Assembly (NCBI GenBank): GCA_029005335.1 | Contig: JAQXFT010000219.1 | Span: 1-8,214 of the forward strand | Reading direction: 5' to 3' | DNA from: Oscillospiraceae bacterium | GTDB taxonomy: Bacteria > Bacillota > Clostridia > Oscillospirales > Ruminococcaceae | Length of the DNA: 8,214 bases | Shown here: in pieces, positions 1 to 7,905 of the stretch | How positions within the stretch are numbered: position 1 is the stretch's first letter | Layout: every line of letters starts with the position of its first letter | Position numbers and translations under genes: made by a program | Notes under the pieces: model-generated | What the model saw: only the letters and a program-made list of their open reading frames with translations | What the model was told of the DNA's origin: nothing | Database searches by the model: none

Positions 1-99
<99 letters not shown>

Positions 100-101
100 T
101 G

Positions 102-136
102 AAAGCCTCTCTTTTAACAAGAGAGGCTTTTTGTTT
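102..136 (+). terminator. Intrinsic terminator of the rRNA operon
   Basis: A perfect 10-bp stem, AAAGCCTCTC (102-111) with GAGAGGCTTT (121-130), encloses a 9-nt loop. The downstream arm runs into a T-rich tail (TTTTTGTTT, 128-136). It lies 2-3 nt beyond the 5S rRNA. The next gene starts only about 23 bp after it. Confidence 0.92.
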
Positions 137-159
137 AAATAAAAATCAGAGGTTTGATA

Positions 160-1722
160 ATGGGCAGTATTTTATTTATGAAAAACAGAAAGACCTTTAT
201 TCCGATAATTTTTATTATATGTTTTTCGATTGTTTCTGCTTTATGTTTAATAATGCAGGGTGATGATTTTGTATGGTACTATGTATATGAAACAGAGGAG
301 TTATTTTCACACAGGAATCCGAACGGAAGATATCTGACAAATGAAATAACATATATGATGGTCAGATATCCGATTATCAAGTATCTTGTTTATGCTTCAG
401 CTGAATCGCTTTTAATTATTCTGGCATCACGTTTAATGGATTTTGAAAATAAGTCGGATATTTTAAAATATGCTTTGTTTTTTTCCCTGTTTGTGACGTT
501 GCCGAAGGAAATTTATTCCAATGTGCTGAACTGGATTTCAAGCTTTACTAATTACGGTATTTCGATGATTTTTACGCTTTCTTATATACTTTTTAGTTTT
601 AGGATAATGTTTGAAAAGGAATATTATCCGGAAAGATTATGGCTGATATCTGCACCGCTTCTGGGATTTATTGGAGCATTTTGCGTAGAACATATGACTT
701 TATATAATATATTTTTTGGAATTGCTTCGATAGTTATTATATATAAGCTCAGAAAACGTGTTTTTGCTGCTAATATATTATATTTTTTAAGCTCTGTTGC
801 CGGATTTTTTGTGATGATGTCTTCATCAGAATACAGCGGAATAGTTCAGGAAAATTCAGATTCAACTGGTTTACGTACGATAGATTTCAGTATTGATGAT
901 ATTTTTATGCAGATATATCTCAGGATTATTCCTGATTATGCAAAGAAATTTTTCATAATTCATATTTTGATTGCGATTTGTTTTCTGTTTTTATATTATA
1001 AGGCTGATAAGAGTAAGTGGAATTGCATGGTCAGGCGTTATACTGAAATATGTATGATTGTTATTCTGGCTTATAGCTGTTATTCTGTTTTTGTGAACTG
1101 CTGTTCGGATTTGACTGATTTTGACTGGAGCATGAAAGTGAGGGCATTGGAAACAGCTTTTGCATTTGTTTATTTTACTGCACTTATATATATGAGTATG
1201 ATTCTAATTAAAATAAATAGCAGGATACGATTTCTGATTTATCTTATAAGCACAGTTGTTTCGGTTCTGCCTTTTTTAGTGGTAAATCCGGTTTCTTCGA
1301 GATGTTTTTTTGCAGATGGTATTTTCTGGATTCTTGCATTGGGTGAGTTGTTTTTTTCATGCTGTGAGAAATCTGAATTTTTCAGAAGTGAGGAGATAAA
1401 AAAGGCTTTTTGTATTTTTTCGGTACTGGCTGGAGTATTCATGTGCGTTATAAATATTTCAAATAAATACTGTAATACGCTTCGCATTAATTATATAAAG
1501 GAACAGGTTGATAATAAAAGCAATATAGTTGAAATATTAACATTACCATATGATAATTATATATATGATGATTTAAGCAGTGATAATATTTTTAATAACT
1601 GTATAGAAGACGACTTTGGATATACTGATTTACTATTCCTTTATTATGGAATTGATATTGACAAGGATAATTTCAATTATATTTTTATTGATATAATGGA
1701 TTATAATTCAAATCCGGATTGA
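160..1722 (+). CDS. Multi-pass membrane protein, DUF6056/GT-C-like, function unknown
   Basis: This 520-residue protein is not recognised with certainty. ATG 160 is preferred over the in-frame TTG at 154 because AGAGG (148-152) sits 7 nt before it. About ten hydrophobic segments span the chain (for example residues 12-32, 73-90, 103-113, 135-148, 162-176, 182-196, 205-222, 265-280, 297-312, 333-351, 357-375, 385-400, 415-432). The last 85 or so residues are polar and acidic. The first outside loop carries Gly-Asp-Asp (34-36) and Asn-Gly-Arg-Tyr (55-58). Further marks are CVEHMTLYN (175-183) and NPVSSRCFF (376-384). Acidic residues after TM1, an NGR box and a late 'SSR' box resemble DUF6056/GtrII-like GT-C proteins, which are thought to act on lipid-linked sugars. 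That family link is from memory. The gene abuts thiE, with the thiE ribosome binding site overlapping its stop codon. It looks more AT-rich than its neighbours, which may hint at a separate origin. Confidence 0.85.
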   Translation: MGSILFMKNRKTFIPIIFIICFSIVSALCLIMQGDDFVWYYVYETEELFSHRNPNGRYLTNEITYMMVRYPIIKYLVYASAESLLIILASRLMDFENKSDILKYALFFSLFVTLPKEIYSNVLNWISSFTNYGISMIFTLSYILFSFRIMFEKEYYPERLWLISAPLLGFIGAFCVEHMTLYNIFFGIASIVIIYKLRKRVFAANILYFLSSVAGFFVMMSSSEYSGIVQENSDSTGLRTIDFSIDDIFMQIYLRIIPDYAKKFFIIHILIAICFLFLYYKADKSKWNCMVRRYTEICMIVILAYSCYSVFVNCCSDLTDFDWSMKVRALETAFAFVYFTALIYMSMILIKINSRIRFLIYLISTVVSVLPFLVVNPVSSRCFFADGIFWILALGELFFSCCEKSEFFRSEEIKKAFCIFSVLAGVFMCVINISNKYCNTLRINYIKEQVDNKSNIVEILTLPYDNYIYDDLSSDNIFNNCIEDDFGYTDLLFLYYGIDIDKDNFNYIFIDIMDYNSNPD

Positions 1723-1727
1723 GGTGA
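1721..1727 (+). promoter_or_regulatory. thiE ribosome binding site overlapping upstream stop
   Basis: GAGGTGA here overlaps the TGA stop (1720-1722) of the membrane-protein gene. From GAGG the spacing to TTG 1733 is 8 nt. The GTG inside this site (1724) is therefore an unlikely start, and thiE translation is probably coupled to the preceding gene. Confidence 0.75.
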
Positions 1728-1732
1728 TTAAT

Positions 1733-2374
1733 TTGAAAATTTCAAGGGAAAATATGCTTTTATATGCTGTAACTGACCGTTCATGGCTTAACGGAAAAAC
1801 GCTTGCCGAAGAAGTTGAGGAGGCAATTATAGGAGGAGCTACTTTTATTCAGCTCAGGGAAAAAAATCTTGATTCTGATGATTTTCTGAGTGAGGCAACA
1901 GAAATCCGAAAAATATGCAATAAATATAAAGTACCGTTTGTAATTGATGACAATGTTGAAATTGCAATAAAAAGCGGTGCGGACGGTGTTCATCTGGGTC
2001 AGAATGATATGAACATATCACAGGCAAGAGCTTTATTGGGGAAGAATAAAATTATAGGTGCTACTGCACGGACTTCTGAACAGGCAGTCAGAGCGGAGCA
2101 GGAGGGTGCGGATTATATTGGTTCAGGAGCGGTTTTTGCTACCTCCACGAAATCAGATACAGTGCCTTTAAGCTATGAAAATCTCTGTAAAATATGCCGT
2201 TCGGTAAGTATTCCGGTTGTAGCTATAGGCGGAATAAATACCGGAAATGTAAAATATCTGACGGGAAGCGGTATAAGCGGAATAGCTGTTGTATCAGGCA
2301 TTTTCAAATCTGATAATGTAAGAGAATCCGCAGGAACTCTGAAAGAGATGATTATTGATATTCTGGAGGAATGA
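1733..2374 (+). CDS. thiE: Thiamine-phosphate synthase ThiE
   Basis: ThiE joins HMP-pyrophosphate and thiazole phosphate to make thiamine phosphate, a cytosolic TIM-barrel reaction. From TTG 1733 the protein has 213 residues, the usual length for the family. The family motifs run in order: YAVTDR (11-16), QLREK (40-44, phosphate/pyrophosphate contact), IDDNVE (71-76), DGVHLGQ-D (84-92, Mg/pyrophosphate region), GATART (109-114), GAVFATSTK (132-140), AIGGI (164-168) and AVVSGI (185-190). These cover the substrate loops, so it should be active. TTG 1733 is chosen over GTG 1724 because the latter lies within the ribosome binding site. thiD begins 2 nt after its stop, so the two form a tight pair. 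thiM, a frequent partner, is absent here. No TPP riboswitch is seen just upstream. Confidence 0.96.
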   Translation: MKISRENMLLYAVTDRSWLNGKTLAEEVEEAIIGGATFIQLREKNLDSDDFLSEATEIRKICNKYKVPFVIDDNVEIAIKSGADGVHLGQNDMNISQARALLGKNKIIGATARTSEQAVRAEQEGADYIGSGAVFATSTKSDTVPLSYENLCKICRSVSIPVVAIGGINTGNVKYLTGSGISGIAVVSGIFKSDNVRESAGTLKEMIIDILEE

Positions 2375-2376
2375 TT

Positions 2377-3162
2377 ATGAAGAAGATACTTACAATAGCC
2401 GGTTCGGATTGCAGTGGCGGAGCTGGAATACAGGCGGATATAAAAACGATTACAGCTCATGGAATGTATGCGATGAGTGTAATAACTTCGCTGACGGCAC
2501 AGAATACAACCGGCGTTTATGGAATTGCTGATACTCCGGCTGGTTTTACTTCAAAGCAGATTGACTGTATTTTTTCGGATATCCGTCCTGATGCGGTAAA
2601 AATCGGTATGCTTTCGAGTGCGGAAAATGTACTTGCTGTTGCTGAAAGGCTGGAATTTTACAAAGCTAAAAACGTAGTTATAGACCCTGTTATGATTTCA
2701 ACAAGCGGATATTCACTAATTTCGGAGGAGGCAAAAAAAATTCTGATAAACAGGCTTTTTCCGATTGCAACTCTTATAACACCGAATATTCCGGAGGCTG
2801 AAGAGATTTCCGGAATCAGGATAACGAATCCCGGTGACCTGATTGAAGCCGGAAGGATTATACACGAAAAAACCGGAGCAAATGTACTTGTCAAGGGCGG
2901 TCATGGAGCTTCAAAGGCTGATGACGTTCTTATATATAACGGAATGTTTTTAACAATACGTGGAAATATTGTTGATACAGAGAATACCCACGGAACAGGC
3001 TGTACGCTTTCATCAGCGATTGCCTGCAATATCGCACTCGGATATCCGCTTGGAATCTGTATCAGAAAAGCAAAAGAATATCTCGAAAAAGCTATGAGTA
3101 CGGGACTTAATCTCGGAAAGGGAAATGGCCCTCTGAATCACTGTGCCGGCATATTTAAATAA
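2377..3162 (+). CDS. thiD: Hydroxymethylpyrimidine/phosphomethylpyrimidine kinase ThiD
   Basis: ThiD phosphorylates HMP to HMP-phosphate and then to HMP-pyrophosphate, the pyrimidine substrate of ThiE, so these two neighbours catalyse consecutive steps. The ribokinase-fold signature is complete: TIAGSDCSGGAGIQADIK (6-23, pyrimidine site), KIGML (75-79), DPVM (103-106), TPNIPEAE (135-142), VKGGH (172-176), and NTHGTGCTLSSA (203-214) with the anion hole and catalytic-type Cys209. The length of 261 residues is normal for stand-alone ThiD. ATG 2377 is preferred because GGAGG (2365-2369) lies 7 nt away. The alternative ATG 2371 would overlap the thiE stop and leaves only 1 nt. No convincing intrinsic terminator follows; only an AT-rich stretch precedes the next promoter. 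Confidence 0.96.
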   Translation: MKKILTIAGSDCSGGAGIQADIKTITAHGMYAMSVITSLTAQNTTGVYGIADTPAGFTSKQIDCIFSDIRPDAVKIGMLSSAENVLAVAERLEFYKAKNVVIDPVMISTSGYSLISEEAKKILINRLFPIATLITPNIPEAEEISGIRITNPGDLIEAGRIIHEKTGANVLVKGGHGASKADDVLIYNGMFLTIRGNIVDTENTHGTGCTLSSAIACNIALGYPLGICIRKAKEYLEKAMSTGLNLGKGNGPLNHCAGIFK

Positions 3163-3196
3163 TTATTTTTAAAAAAACAATGTTTACAATAATCAC
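3163..3196 (+). other. AT-rich intergenic segment with small repeats upstream of promoter
   Basis: This segment holds a short palindrome, AAACA-A-TGTTT (3175-3185), and two ACAAT direct repeats (3177-3181 and 3186-3190) spaced 9 bp apart, directly upstream of a -35 box. Such an arrangement could be an operator, but in sequence this AT-rich it may be chance. There is no GC-rich terminator hairpin for thiD. Confidence 0.25.
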
Positions 3197-3225
3197 TTGA
3201 AAATCTCTGCAAAATAGTGTATAAT
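3197..3225 (+). promoter_or_regulatory. Sigma-A type promoter of the binding-protein/c-di-GMP unit
   Basis: A -35 box TTGAAA (3197-3202) and a perfect -10 box TATAAT (3220-3225) are separated by the ideal 17 bp. Transcription would begin near 3232, leaving a leader of roughly 35 nt before ATG 3267. That is too short for a c-di-GMP or other riboswitch. It is the clearest promoter in the window and marks the start of the second transcription unit. Confidence 0.85.
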
Positions 3226-3266
3226 GTATATTAAGCTGATATTATAAAAATACAGGAGTGATTAAT

Positions 3267-4736
3267 ATGAGAAAATGTAGGATTTTCAGCATGGCACTTT
3301 CAATTATTCTTGCAATGATACCTTTTTCAGGCTGTGGCGAAGATGAAGGATATGAAGCACTTCTTAGCAAAGATGACCCTGTGACACTTACCATATGGCA
3401 TTATTATAATGGAGTTCAGCAGACAAGCTTTGATAAAATGGTAAGTGAATTTAACAATACTGTGGGACATGAAAAAGGTATTTTAGTTGAATCATATACA
3501 AAAAACAATATATCAGAGCTTGCGGACAGTGTTATTGCCTCTGTAAGTAAAGACCCCGGAGCTGATGACCCACCGGATATATTCGGAACTTATGCAGAAA
3601 CGGCATTTACAATTGACAAGATGGGTATGCTGGCAGATTTGAGTCAGTATTTTACTGAAGATGAAATAAATGAATATATAGATGAATATATAAATGAGGG
3701 AAGATTTTCCGGAGACAATTCTATCAAAATTTTTCCGACAGCAAAAAGTACAGAAGTTATGATGCTTAATCTTACGGACTGGCAGAAATTTGCAGATGCT
3801 ACCGGAGCTTCGTTTGATGACCTTAAAACTATTGAGGGTCTGGCAGAAACAGCTGAAAAATATTATAACTATACCGACTCTCTTACCCCTGATGTTGAAA
3901 ATGATGGAAAATCATTCTATGGACGTGACTCGCTTGCAAATTATATGAGTATAGGAGCAAAACAGCTTGGAGCGGAATTTTTCCTCAAAGATGAAAACAA
4001 CAATACTGTTCTGAATATTGATAAAGCTGTTGTAAGACGTCTGTGGGATAATTATTATGTTCCGTATGTAAAAGGCTACTATACTGCTGAAAACCGTTAC
4101 AGAAGCGATGATGCCAAAATAGGTTCAATTATAGCTTTTACCTGCTCAACGACCGGAGCAGCATATTATCCGGACGAGGTTACTATAAATGACGAATACT
4201 CATACCCTATTGAAAATATAATTCTCCCTGTGCCTGATTTCGAGGGCTGTGAACCCTATATAGTACAGCAGGGTGCAGGAATGTCCGTTATAAAATCAGA
4301 CCAGCGGACGGAATATGCAAGTGCAGTATTCCTTAAATGGTTTACCGAGGAGGAGAGAAATATTGAATTTTCAATAAATTCCGGATATCTTCCTGTAAGA
4401 AAAAATGCAAACAATTTTGAAAAGATTTCGGAAATCAATGACAGAATGGGTAAGACTGTCAACGATACAATGATGAATGCCATTAAAACCGCTATAGATG
4501 AAATAAACTCATGTACTCTTTATACAAGTATGCCGTTTGAAAAGTCAGCCGAAACCCGTGATGTACTCTCATATTCAATGCAGGACAGAGCATCAGCCGA
4601 CTATGCTGAAATCTGTGAACGAATTGCAAATGGTGAAAAGCGTGAAAAGGTTCTTGAGGAATATATCGGAGATGAAAGCTTTGAGAGCTGGTTTGAGGGA
4701 TTCAGAACAAGTCTTGAGCAGATTTGTCAGAAATAA
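3267..4736 (+). CDS. Extracellular solute-binding lipoprotein, family 1-like
   Basis: This 489-residue lipoprotein is predicted to sit on the outer face of the membrane. ATG 3267 is chosen over GTG 3258 because AGGAG (3254-3258) is 8 nt before it and overlaps that GTG. The N-terminus has a basic start (MRKCR), a hydrophobic core (6-20) and the lipobox FSGC with lipid-accepting Cys23. The mature part opens with VTLTIWHYYNGVQ (39-51), typical of family 1 (sugar-type) binding proteins. Further family-like features are DPPDIFGTYAE (101-111) and a late segment with AVFLKWFTEEE and SGYLPVRK, as in maltose-type proteins. The ligand cannot be read from sequence. No ABC permease or ATPase gene is adjacent. 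Instead the membrane GGDEF-EAL protein follows after 23 bp without a terminator. It may therefore act as a sensory partner rather than, or as well as, a transport receptor. Confidence 0.9.
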   Translation: MRKCRIFSMALSIILAMIPFSGCGEDEGYEALLSKDDPVTLTIWHYYNGVQQTSFDKMVSEFNNTVGHEKGILVESYTKNNISELADSVIASVSKDPGADDPPDIFGTYAETAFTIDKMGMLADLSQYFTEDEINEYIDEYINEGRFSGDNSIKIFPTAKSTEVMMLNLTDWQKFADATGASFDDLKTIEGLAETAEKYYNYTDSLTPDVENDGKSFYGRDSLANYMSIGAKQLGAEFFLKDENNNTVLNIDKAVVRRLWDNYYVPYVKGYYTAENRYRSDDAKIGSIIAFTCSTTGAAYYPDEVTINDEYSYPIENIILPVPDFEGCEPYIVQQGAGMSVIKSDQRTEYASAVFLKWFTEEERNIEFSINSGYLPVRKNANNFEKISEINDRMGKTVNDTMMNAIKTAIDEINSCTLYTSMPFEKSAETRDVLSYSMQDRASADYAEICERIANGEKREKVLEEYIGDESFESWFEGFRTSLEQICQK

Positions 4737-4747
4737 ATAAAATTTGC

Positions 4748-4751
4748 GAGG
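4748..4751 (+). promoter_or_regulatory. Ribosome binding site of the GGDEF-EAL gene
   Basis: GAGG lies 8 nt before ATG 4760, in the 23-bp gap after the binding-protein stop. It supports ATG 4760 as the start. No promoter or hairpin is visible in the gap, so the gene is probably cotranscribed with the binding protein. Confidence 0.6.
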
Positions 4752-4759
4752 TATAATAA

Positions 4760-7700
4760 ATGAAATATACTTCCCACTCCACGTCAGAAAAATCAGGAAA
4801 TAACAAAGGAAAGCCCTTTTCATCAAGAATATTTTTCCCGATGCTTTTTCTGACTCTGATTCAGCTTCTGACTTTTCTGACTGTGCTTATCCTCGGCGGA
4901 GAATTTTCATACATAAAAAAATATGCTTATAATACAGTTATCGAAAAAACTACAAACCGTAAAAATTATGTTGAAAATATGATGAATCAGAAAACGTCTC
5001 TTGTTTATGAGACCGCAAAGGAAGTCAATGATATTACAAATCAGATTCTTGAAGAACAGAATCTCACTATTGATGACCTCAGCCTGAATAAGGATTTGAG
5101 CAAAAGAATACTTTCTGATTCAGCTGAACCGCTTATATATCTTCTCAGAAGAAATATGGTAAATGACGCTTTTATCGTTCTTGATACCGGAGAGCTTTAT
5201 TGCGATGAAAATAATCTGAAAAAAGCAGGTATTTATATAAGGGATATTGATACTGCTGAAAATAGTATAACAAATAATCAGGATTTGTTCATGGAAGCCG
5301 GTAACTCGGAAATTGCACACAGCTTAGGAATAGCACTTGATTATGAATGGTCGCTTCATATGAATATGAGCGATAATGAGGACAACAATTTCGGCTTCTA
5401 TTTCGATACAATAGGAACTGCAAGGCGAAAAGAAAATGTTTCAGCCTATCATCTGGGACACTGGACGGGCTTTTCAAAAATATCAGTTTCAGCCCAGCCC
5501 AGCATAAAGTATACAATACCGCTTATACTTGATGACGGAACAGTATATGGCGTTATAGGCATAGGGCTTATGGAGAAGATGATAATACAGAATATGCCCT
5601 CAAACGACTTTTTCAGCGAAAGTGCATGCTATATACTCGGCTTTGATGAAAATAACAACGGCGAATACTCCATAGTTCTTCATTCAGGACCTGTATTCGT
5701 AAAGCTTGTTGACAGCAATACTGTTATAAGCCGAAAGAATAAAATCAAAAGCGATATATATGATTTCAATCCGGACGCAAAAACAGAATCAATAGGAAAT
5801 ATTCAGGAGATGAATATATATAATTCAGGCTCTCCATATAAAAGCCAGAAATGGGCATTGATTTCCGTTGCGGACAAATCAAGGATTCTCAGTATATATA
5901 CCTCCCTGATAAAGCTTTTTGTCATTTCATCATTGATATCAACAGGCTTCAGTATATTGTGTGCATTAATCATAAACTGGAGAATTACTAAGCCTGTTAC
6001 TGTCATGATAAATACTCTGAACAGCCGAACCAGAGTTATAAAGGAATCCGGACTTAATGCCAGAAGTGATGAGCTTGTATATTTCAGTTCGTCCGGCATA
6101 GATGAGTTTGACAAGCTGAGCGAAGCTATAAATAAGCTTCAGAATGATGTTATGGAGCAGTCCTCAAGAGTTTCAAGAATAATCAGTATGGTTGATATGG
6201 GCATAGGAGTTTTTATGTATGACTTCACAAGCGGAAGCGTATTTGTAGGCGAGAGCCTTATAAAGCTTTTCAGACCGGCGGGAATGGAACAGGAGGATAA
6301 ACTTATATCATTCAGCGATTTTCATAAGCTTGTAAAAACTATTGATAAGGAGGATAAAGTCTGCTCAAATAAAATCTTTACCGACAGCACGACGGATTTT
6401 TCCGGAGAAAGTATAAGTATAGAAGTATTCTATACAAATCCCGTCAACAAAACAGCACGATGGTTCAAATTTAATATGATGAAGGATAAATCAAGTGTTA
6501 TGGGACTTGTGCAGGATATAACAAAAATAGTTATCGAGAAGAAGAAAATAGAATATGAGCGTGACTATGATATAACAACAGGACTTCTCAACAGACGTGC
6601 ATATTACAATAAAATAGACGAGATGTTTACAAATCCGAAGGCACTGAAAATATCCGCATTTATAATGATAGATTTGGATAACCTGAAATATGTAAATGAT
6701 ACATACGGTCATGATTTCGGAGACGACTATATAAAAACTGCTGCAAATATATTCAAGACTTTCAGAGATTACGGAGGAGTTGTCGCCAGAATGTCGGGTG
6801 ATGAGTTTAATGTATTCCTGAGCGGATTTGATTCAAAGGACGAAATCAGAAGAATTATCGCATCAGTAAGGGATAGACTCAGTGAAAGCTATTGCATACT
6901 TGCGGACGGTACTCACTATAAAATCAGAGCGAGCGGCGGAATATCGTGGTATCCTGATGATTCGCTTTCCTATGAGCTTCTTATAAAGTATGCCGATTTT
7001 GCAATGTATACTATAAAGCACTCCACAAAAGGCGATATTGCGGAATTTGATATTTCATCATACAGCAAGGACGCTATTCTTATTACCGGAATAGAGGAAA
7101 TGAACAGAATAATAGATGAGCAGAGTATAAGATATACTTTTCAGAGTATAGTTTCCGCTAAAACAGGGGAAATCTATGGCTATGAAGCTCTTATGCGTCC
7201 GCAGTCAGATGTTCTTAAATCACCTCTTGAATTTATACGTATTGCAAGAACAGGGGCAAAGCTCTATGAAATCGAGCGTCTGACATGGACTCTCAGCCTG
7301 AAAAATTACCGTGAACAGATTGAAAAGGGCAATATATCCCGAAAATCAAGAATATTTATAAATTCTCTTTCAAATTGCCTTATGAAAAAAGAGGATATAT
7401 TATTGCTTGAAAGTGAAAACCGGGATTATCTGAAAAATGTAGTCCTTGAGGTTCTTGAGAGCGATAAAGCCAATGACGAATATATAACAGCAAAGCAGGA
7501 AATTGTTTCAAGATGGGGAGCTAAGATAGCTCTTGATGATTTCGGAAGCGGTTATAACAGTGAATATGCCCTGATAACAATAAATCCCAATCTTATAAAG
7601 ATAGACCGTTCAATTATAAGTGGCTGTGACAGGGATATAAGCCGTACAAGCATTATCAGTAACCTTGTACAGGTGGCAAGGACAAAGAATATTCTTGTGC

Positions 7701-7867
7701 TTGCGGAGGGTGTCGAAACCTATAACGAAATGCGTACAGTAATTGAATGTGGTGTTGATTTGCTTCAGGGATATTATCTTACACGTCCTCTTTTTGAGCC
7801 TCTGCCGATAAATGAAAAAATCGTTGAGGAGATAAAAGAAATTAACAGAAAGGCGGTCAAAAAGTAG
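4760..7867 (+). CDS. Membrane-bound Cache-HAMP-PAS-like GGDEF-EAL c-di-GMP enzyme
   Basis: This 1035-residue protein combines a sensor with both c-di-GMP enzyme domains. TM1 is at 26-46. A large outside region of about 335 residues follows, with a Cache-like strand at its end (GTVYGVIGIGL). TM2 is about 384-405, then a HAMP-like linker (WRITKPV at 407-413), a PAS-like segment (about 476-595), GGDEF (about 600-770) and EAL (about 790-1027). In the GGDEF domain, TTGLLNRR and MIDLDNLKYVNDTYGHDFGD keep the metal and substrate residues. The signature is SGDEF (679-683), and the inhibitory RxxD site is replaced by DYGG. The EAL domain keeps Glu809, Asn868, Glu897, Asp926-Asp927 with the DFGSG loop, Lys947, Glu983 and Gln1003, so phosphodiesterase activity is likely. 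Cyclase activity is plausible, since some SGDEF enzymes are active. GGDEF might alternatively act as a GTP-sensing regulatory domain. It is cotranscribed with the upstream binding lipoprotein. Confidence 0.95.
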   Translation: MKYTSHSTSEKSGNNKGKPFSSRIFFPMLFLTLIQLLTFLTVLILGGEFSYIKKYAYNTVIEKTTNRKNYVENMMNQKTSLVYETAKEVNDITNQILEEQNLTIDDLSLNKDLSKRILSDSAEPLIYLLRRNMVNDAFIVLDTGELYCDENNLKKAGIYIRDIDTAENSITNNQDLFMEAGNSEIAHSLGIALDYEWSLHMNMSDNEDNNFGFYFDTIGTARRKENVSAYHLGHWTGFSKISVSAQPSIKYTIPLILDDGTVYGVIGIGLMEKMIIQNMPSNDFFSESACYILGFDENNNGEYSIVLHSGPVFVKLVDSNTVISRKNKIKSDIYDFNPDAKTESIGNIQEMNIYNSGSPYKSQKWALISVADKSRILSIYTSLIKLFVISSLISTGFSILCALIINWRITKPVTVMINTLNSRTRVIKESGLNARSDELVYFSSSGIDEFDKLSEAINKLQNDVMEQSSRVSRIISMVDMGIGVFMYDFTSGSVFVGESLIKLFRPAGMEQEDKLISFSDFHKLVKTIDKEDKVCSNKIFTDSTTDFSGESISIEVFYTNPVNKTARWFKFNMMKDKSSVMGLVQDITKIVIEKKKIEYERDYDITTGLLNRRAYYNKIDEMFTNPKALKISAFIMIDLDNLKYVNDTYGHDFGDDYIKTAANIFKTFRDYGGVVARMSGDEFNVFLSGFDSKDEIRRIIASVRDRLSESYCILADGTHYKIRASGGISWYPDDSLSYELLIKYADFAMYTIKHSTKGDIAEFDISSYSKDAILITGIEEMNRIIDEQSIRYTFQSIVSAKTGEIYGYEALMRPQSDVLKSPLEFIRIARTGAKLYEIERLTWTLSLKNYREQIEKGNISRKSRIFINSLSNCLMKKEDILLLESENRDYLKNVVLEVLESDKANDEYITAKQEIVSRWGAKIALDDFGSGYNSEYALITINPNLIKIDRSIISGCDRDISRTSIISNLVQVARTKNILVLAEGVETYNEMRTVIECGVDLLQGYYLTRPLFEPLPINEKIVEEIKEINRKAVKK

Positions 7868-7905
7868 GGGGCAGTGGTTGACTGCATATTGAGCCATATA
7901 AACAA

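Noticed and set aside
154..159. TTG start at 154 for the membrane protein
   Set aside because: It lies only 1 nt after AGAGG; ATG 160 has the right 7-nt spacing.
3160..3185. Terminator after thiD
   Set aside because: Only A/T runs (ATTTTTAAAAAAA) are present; there is no GC-containing stem with a T-tract, so it is not called.
3258..3266. GTG start at 3258 for the binding protein
   Set aside because: The codon overlaps the AGGAG ribosome binding site; ATG 3267 has normal spacing and gives a standard lipoprotein signal.
3226..3266. c-di-GMP riboswitch in the leader of the sensory unit
   Set aside because: The leader after the predicted transcription start is only about 35 nt, too short for a GEMM aptamer, and no such motif is seen.
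5803..6114. Minus-strand 103-residue open frame inside the GGDEF-EAL gene
   Set aside because: It is a shadow of a well-supported gene, with no domain features of its own; the other minus-strand frames within coding regions were rejected on the same grounds.
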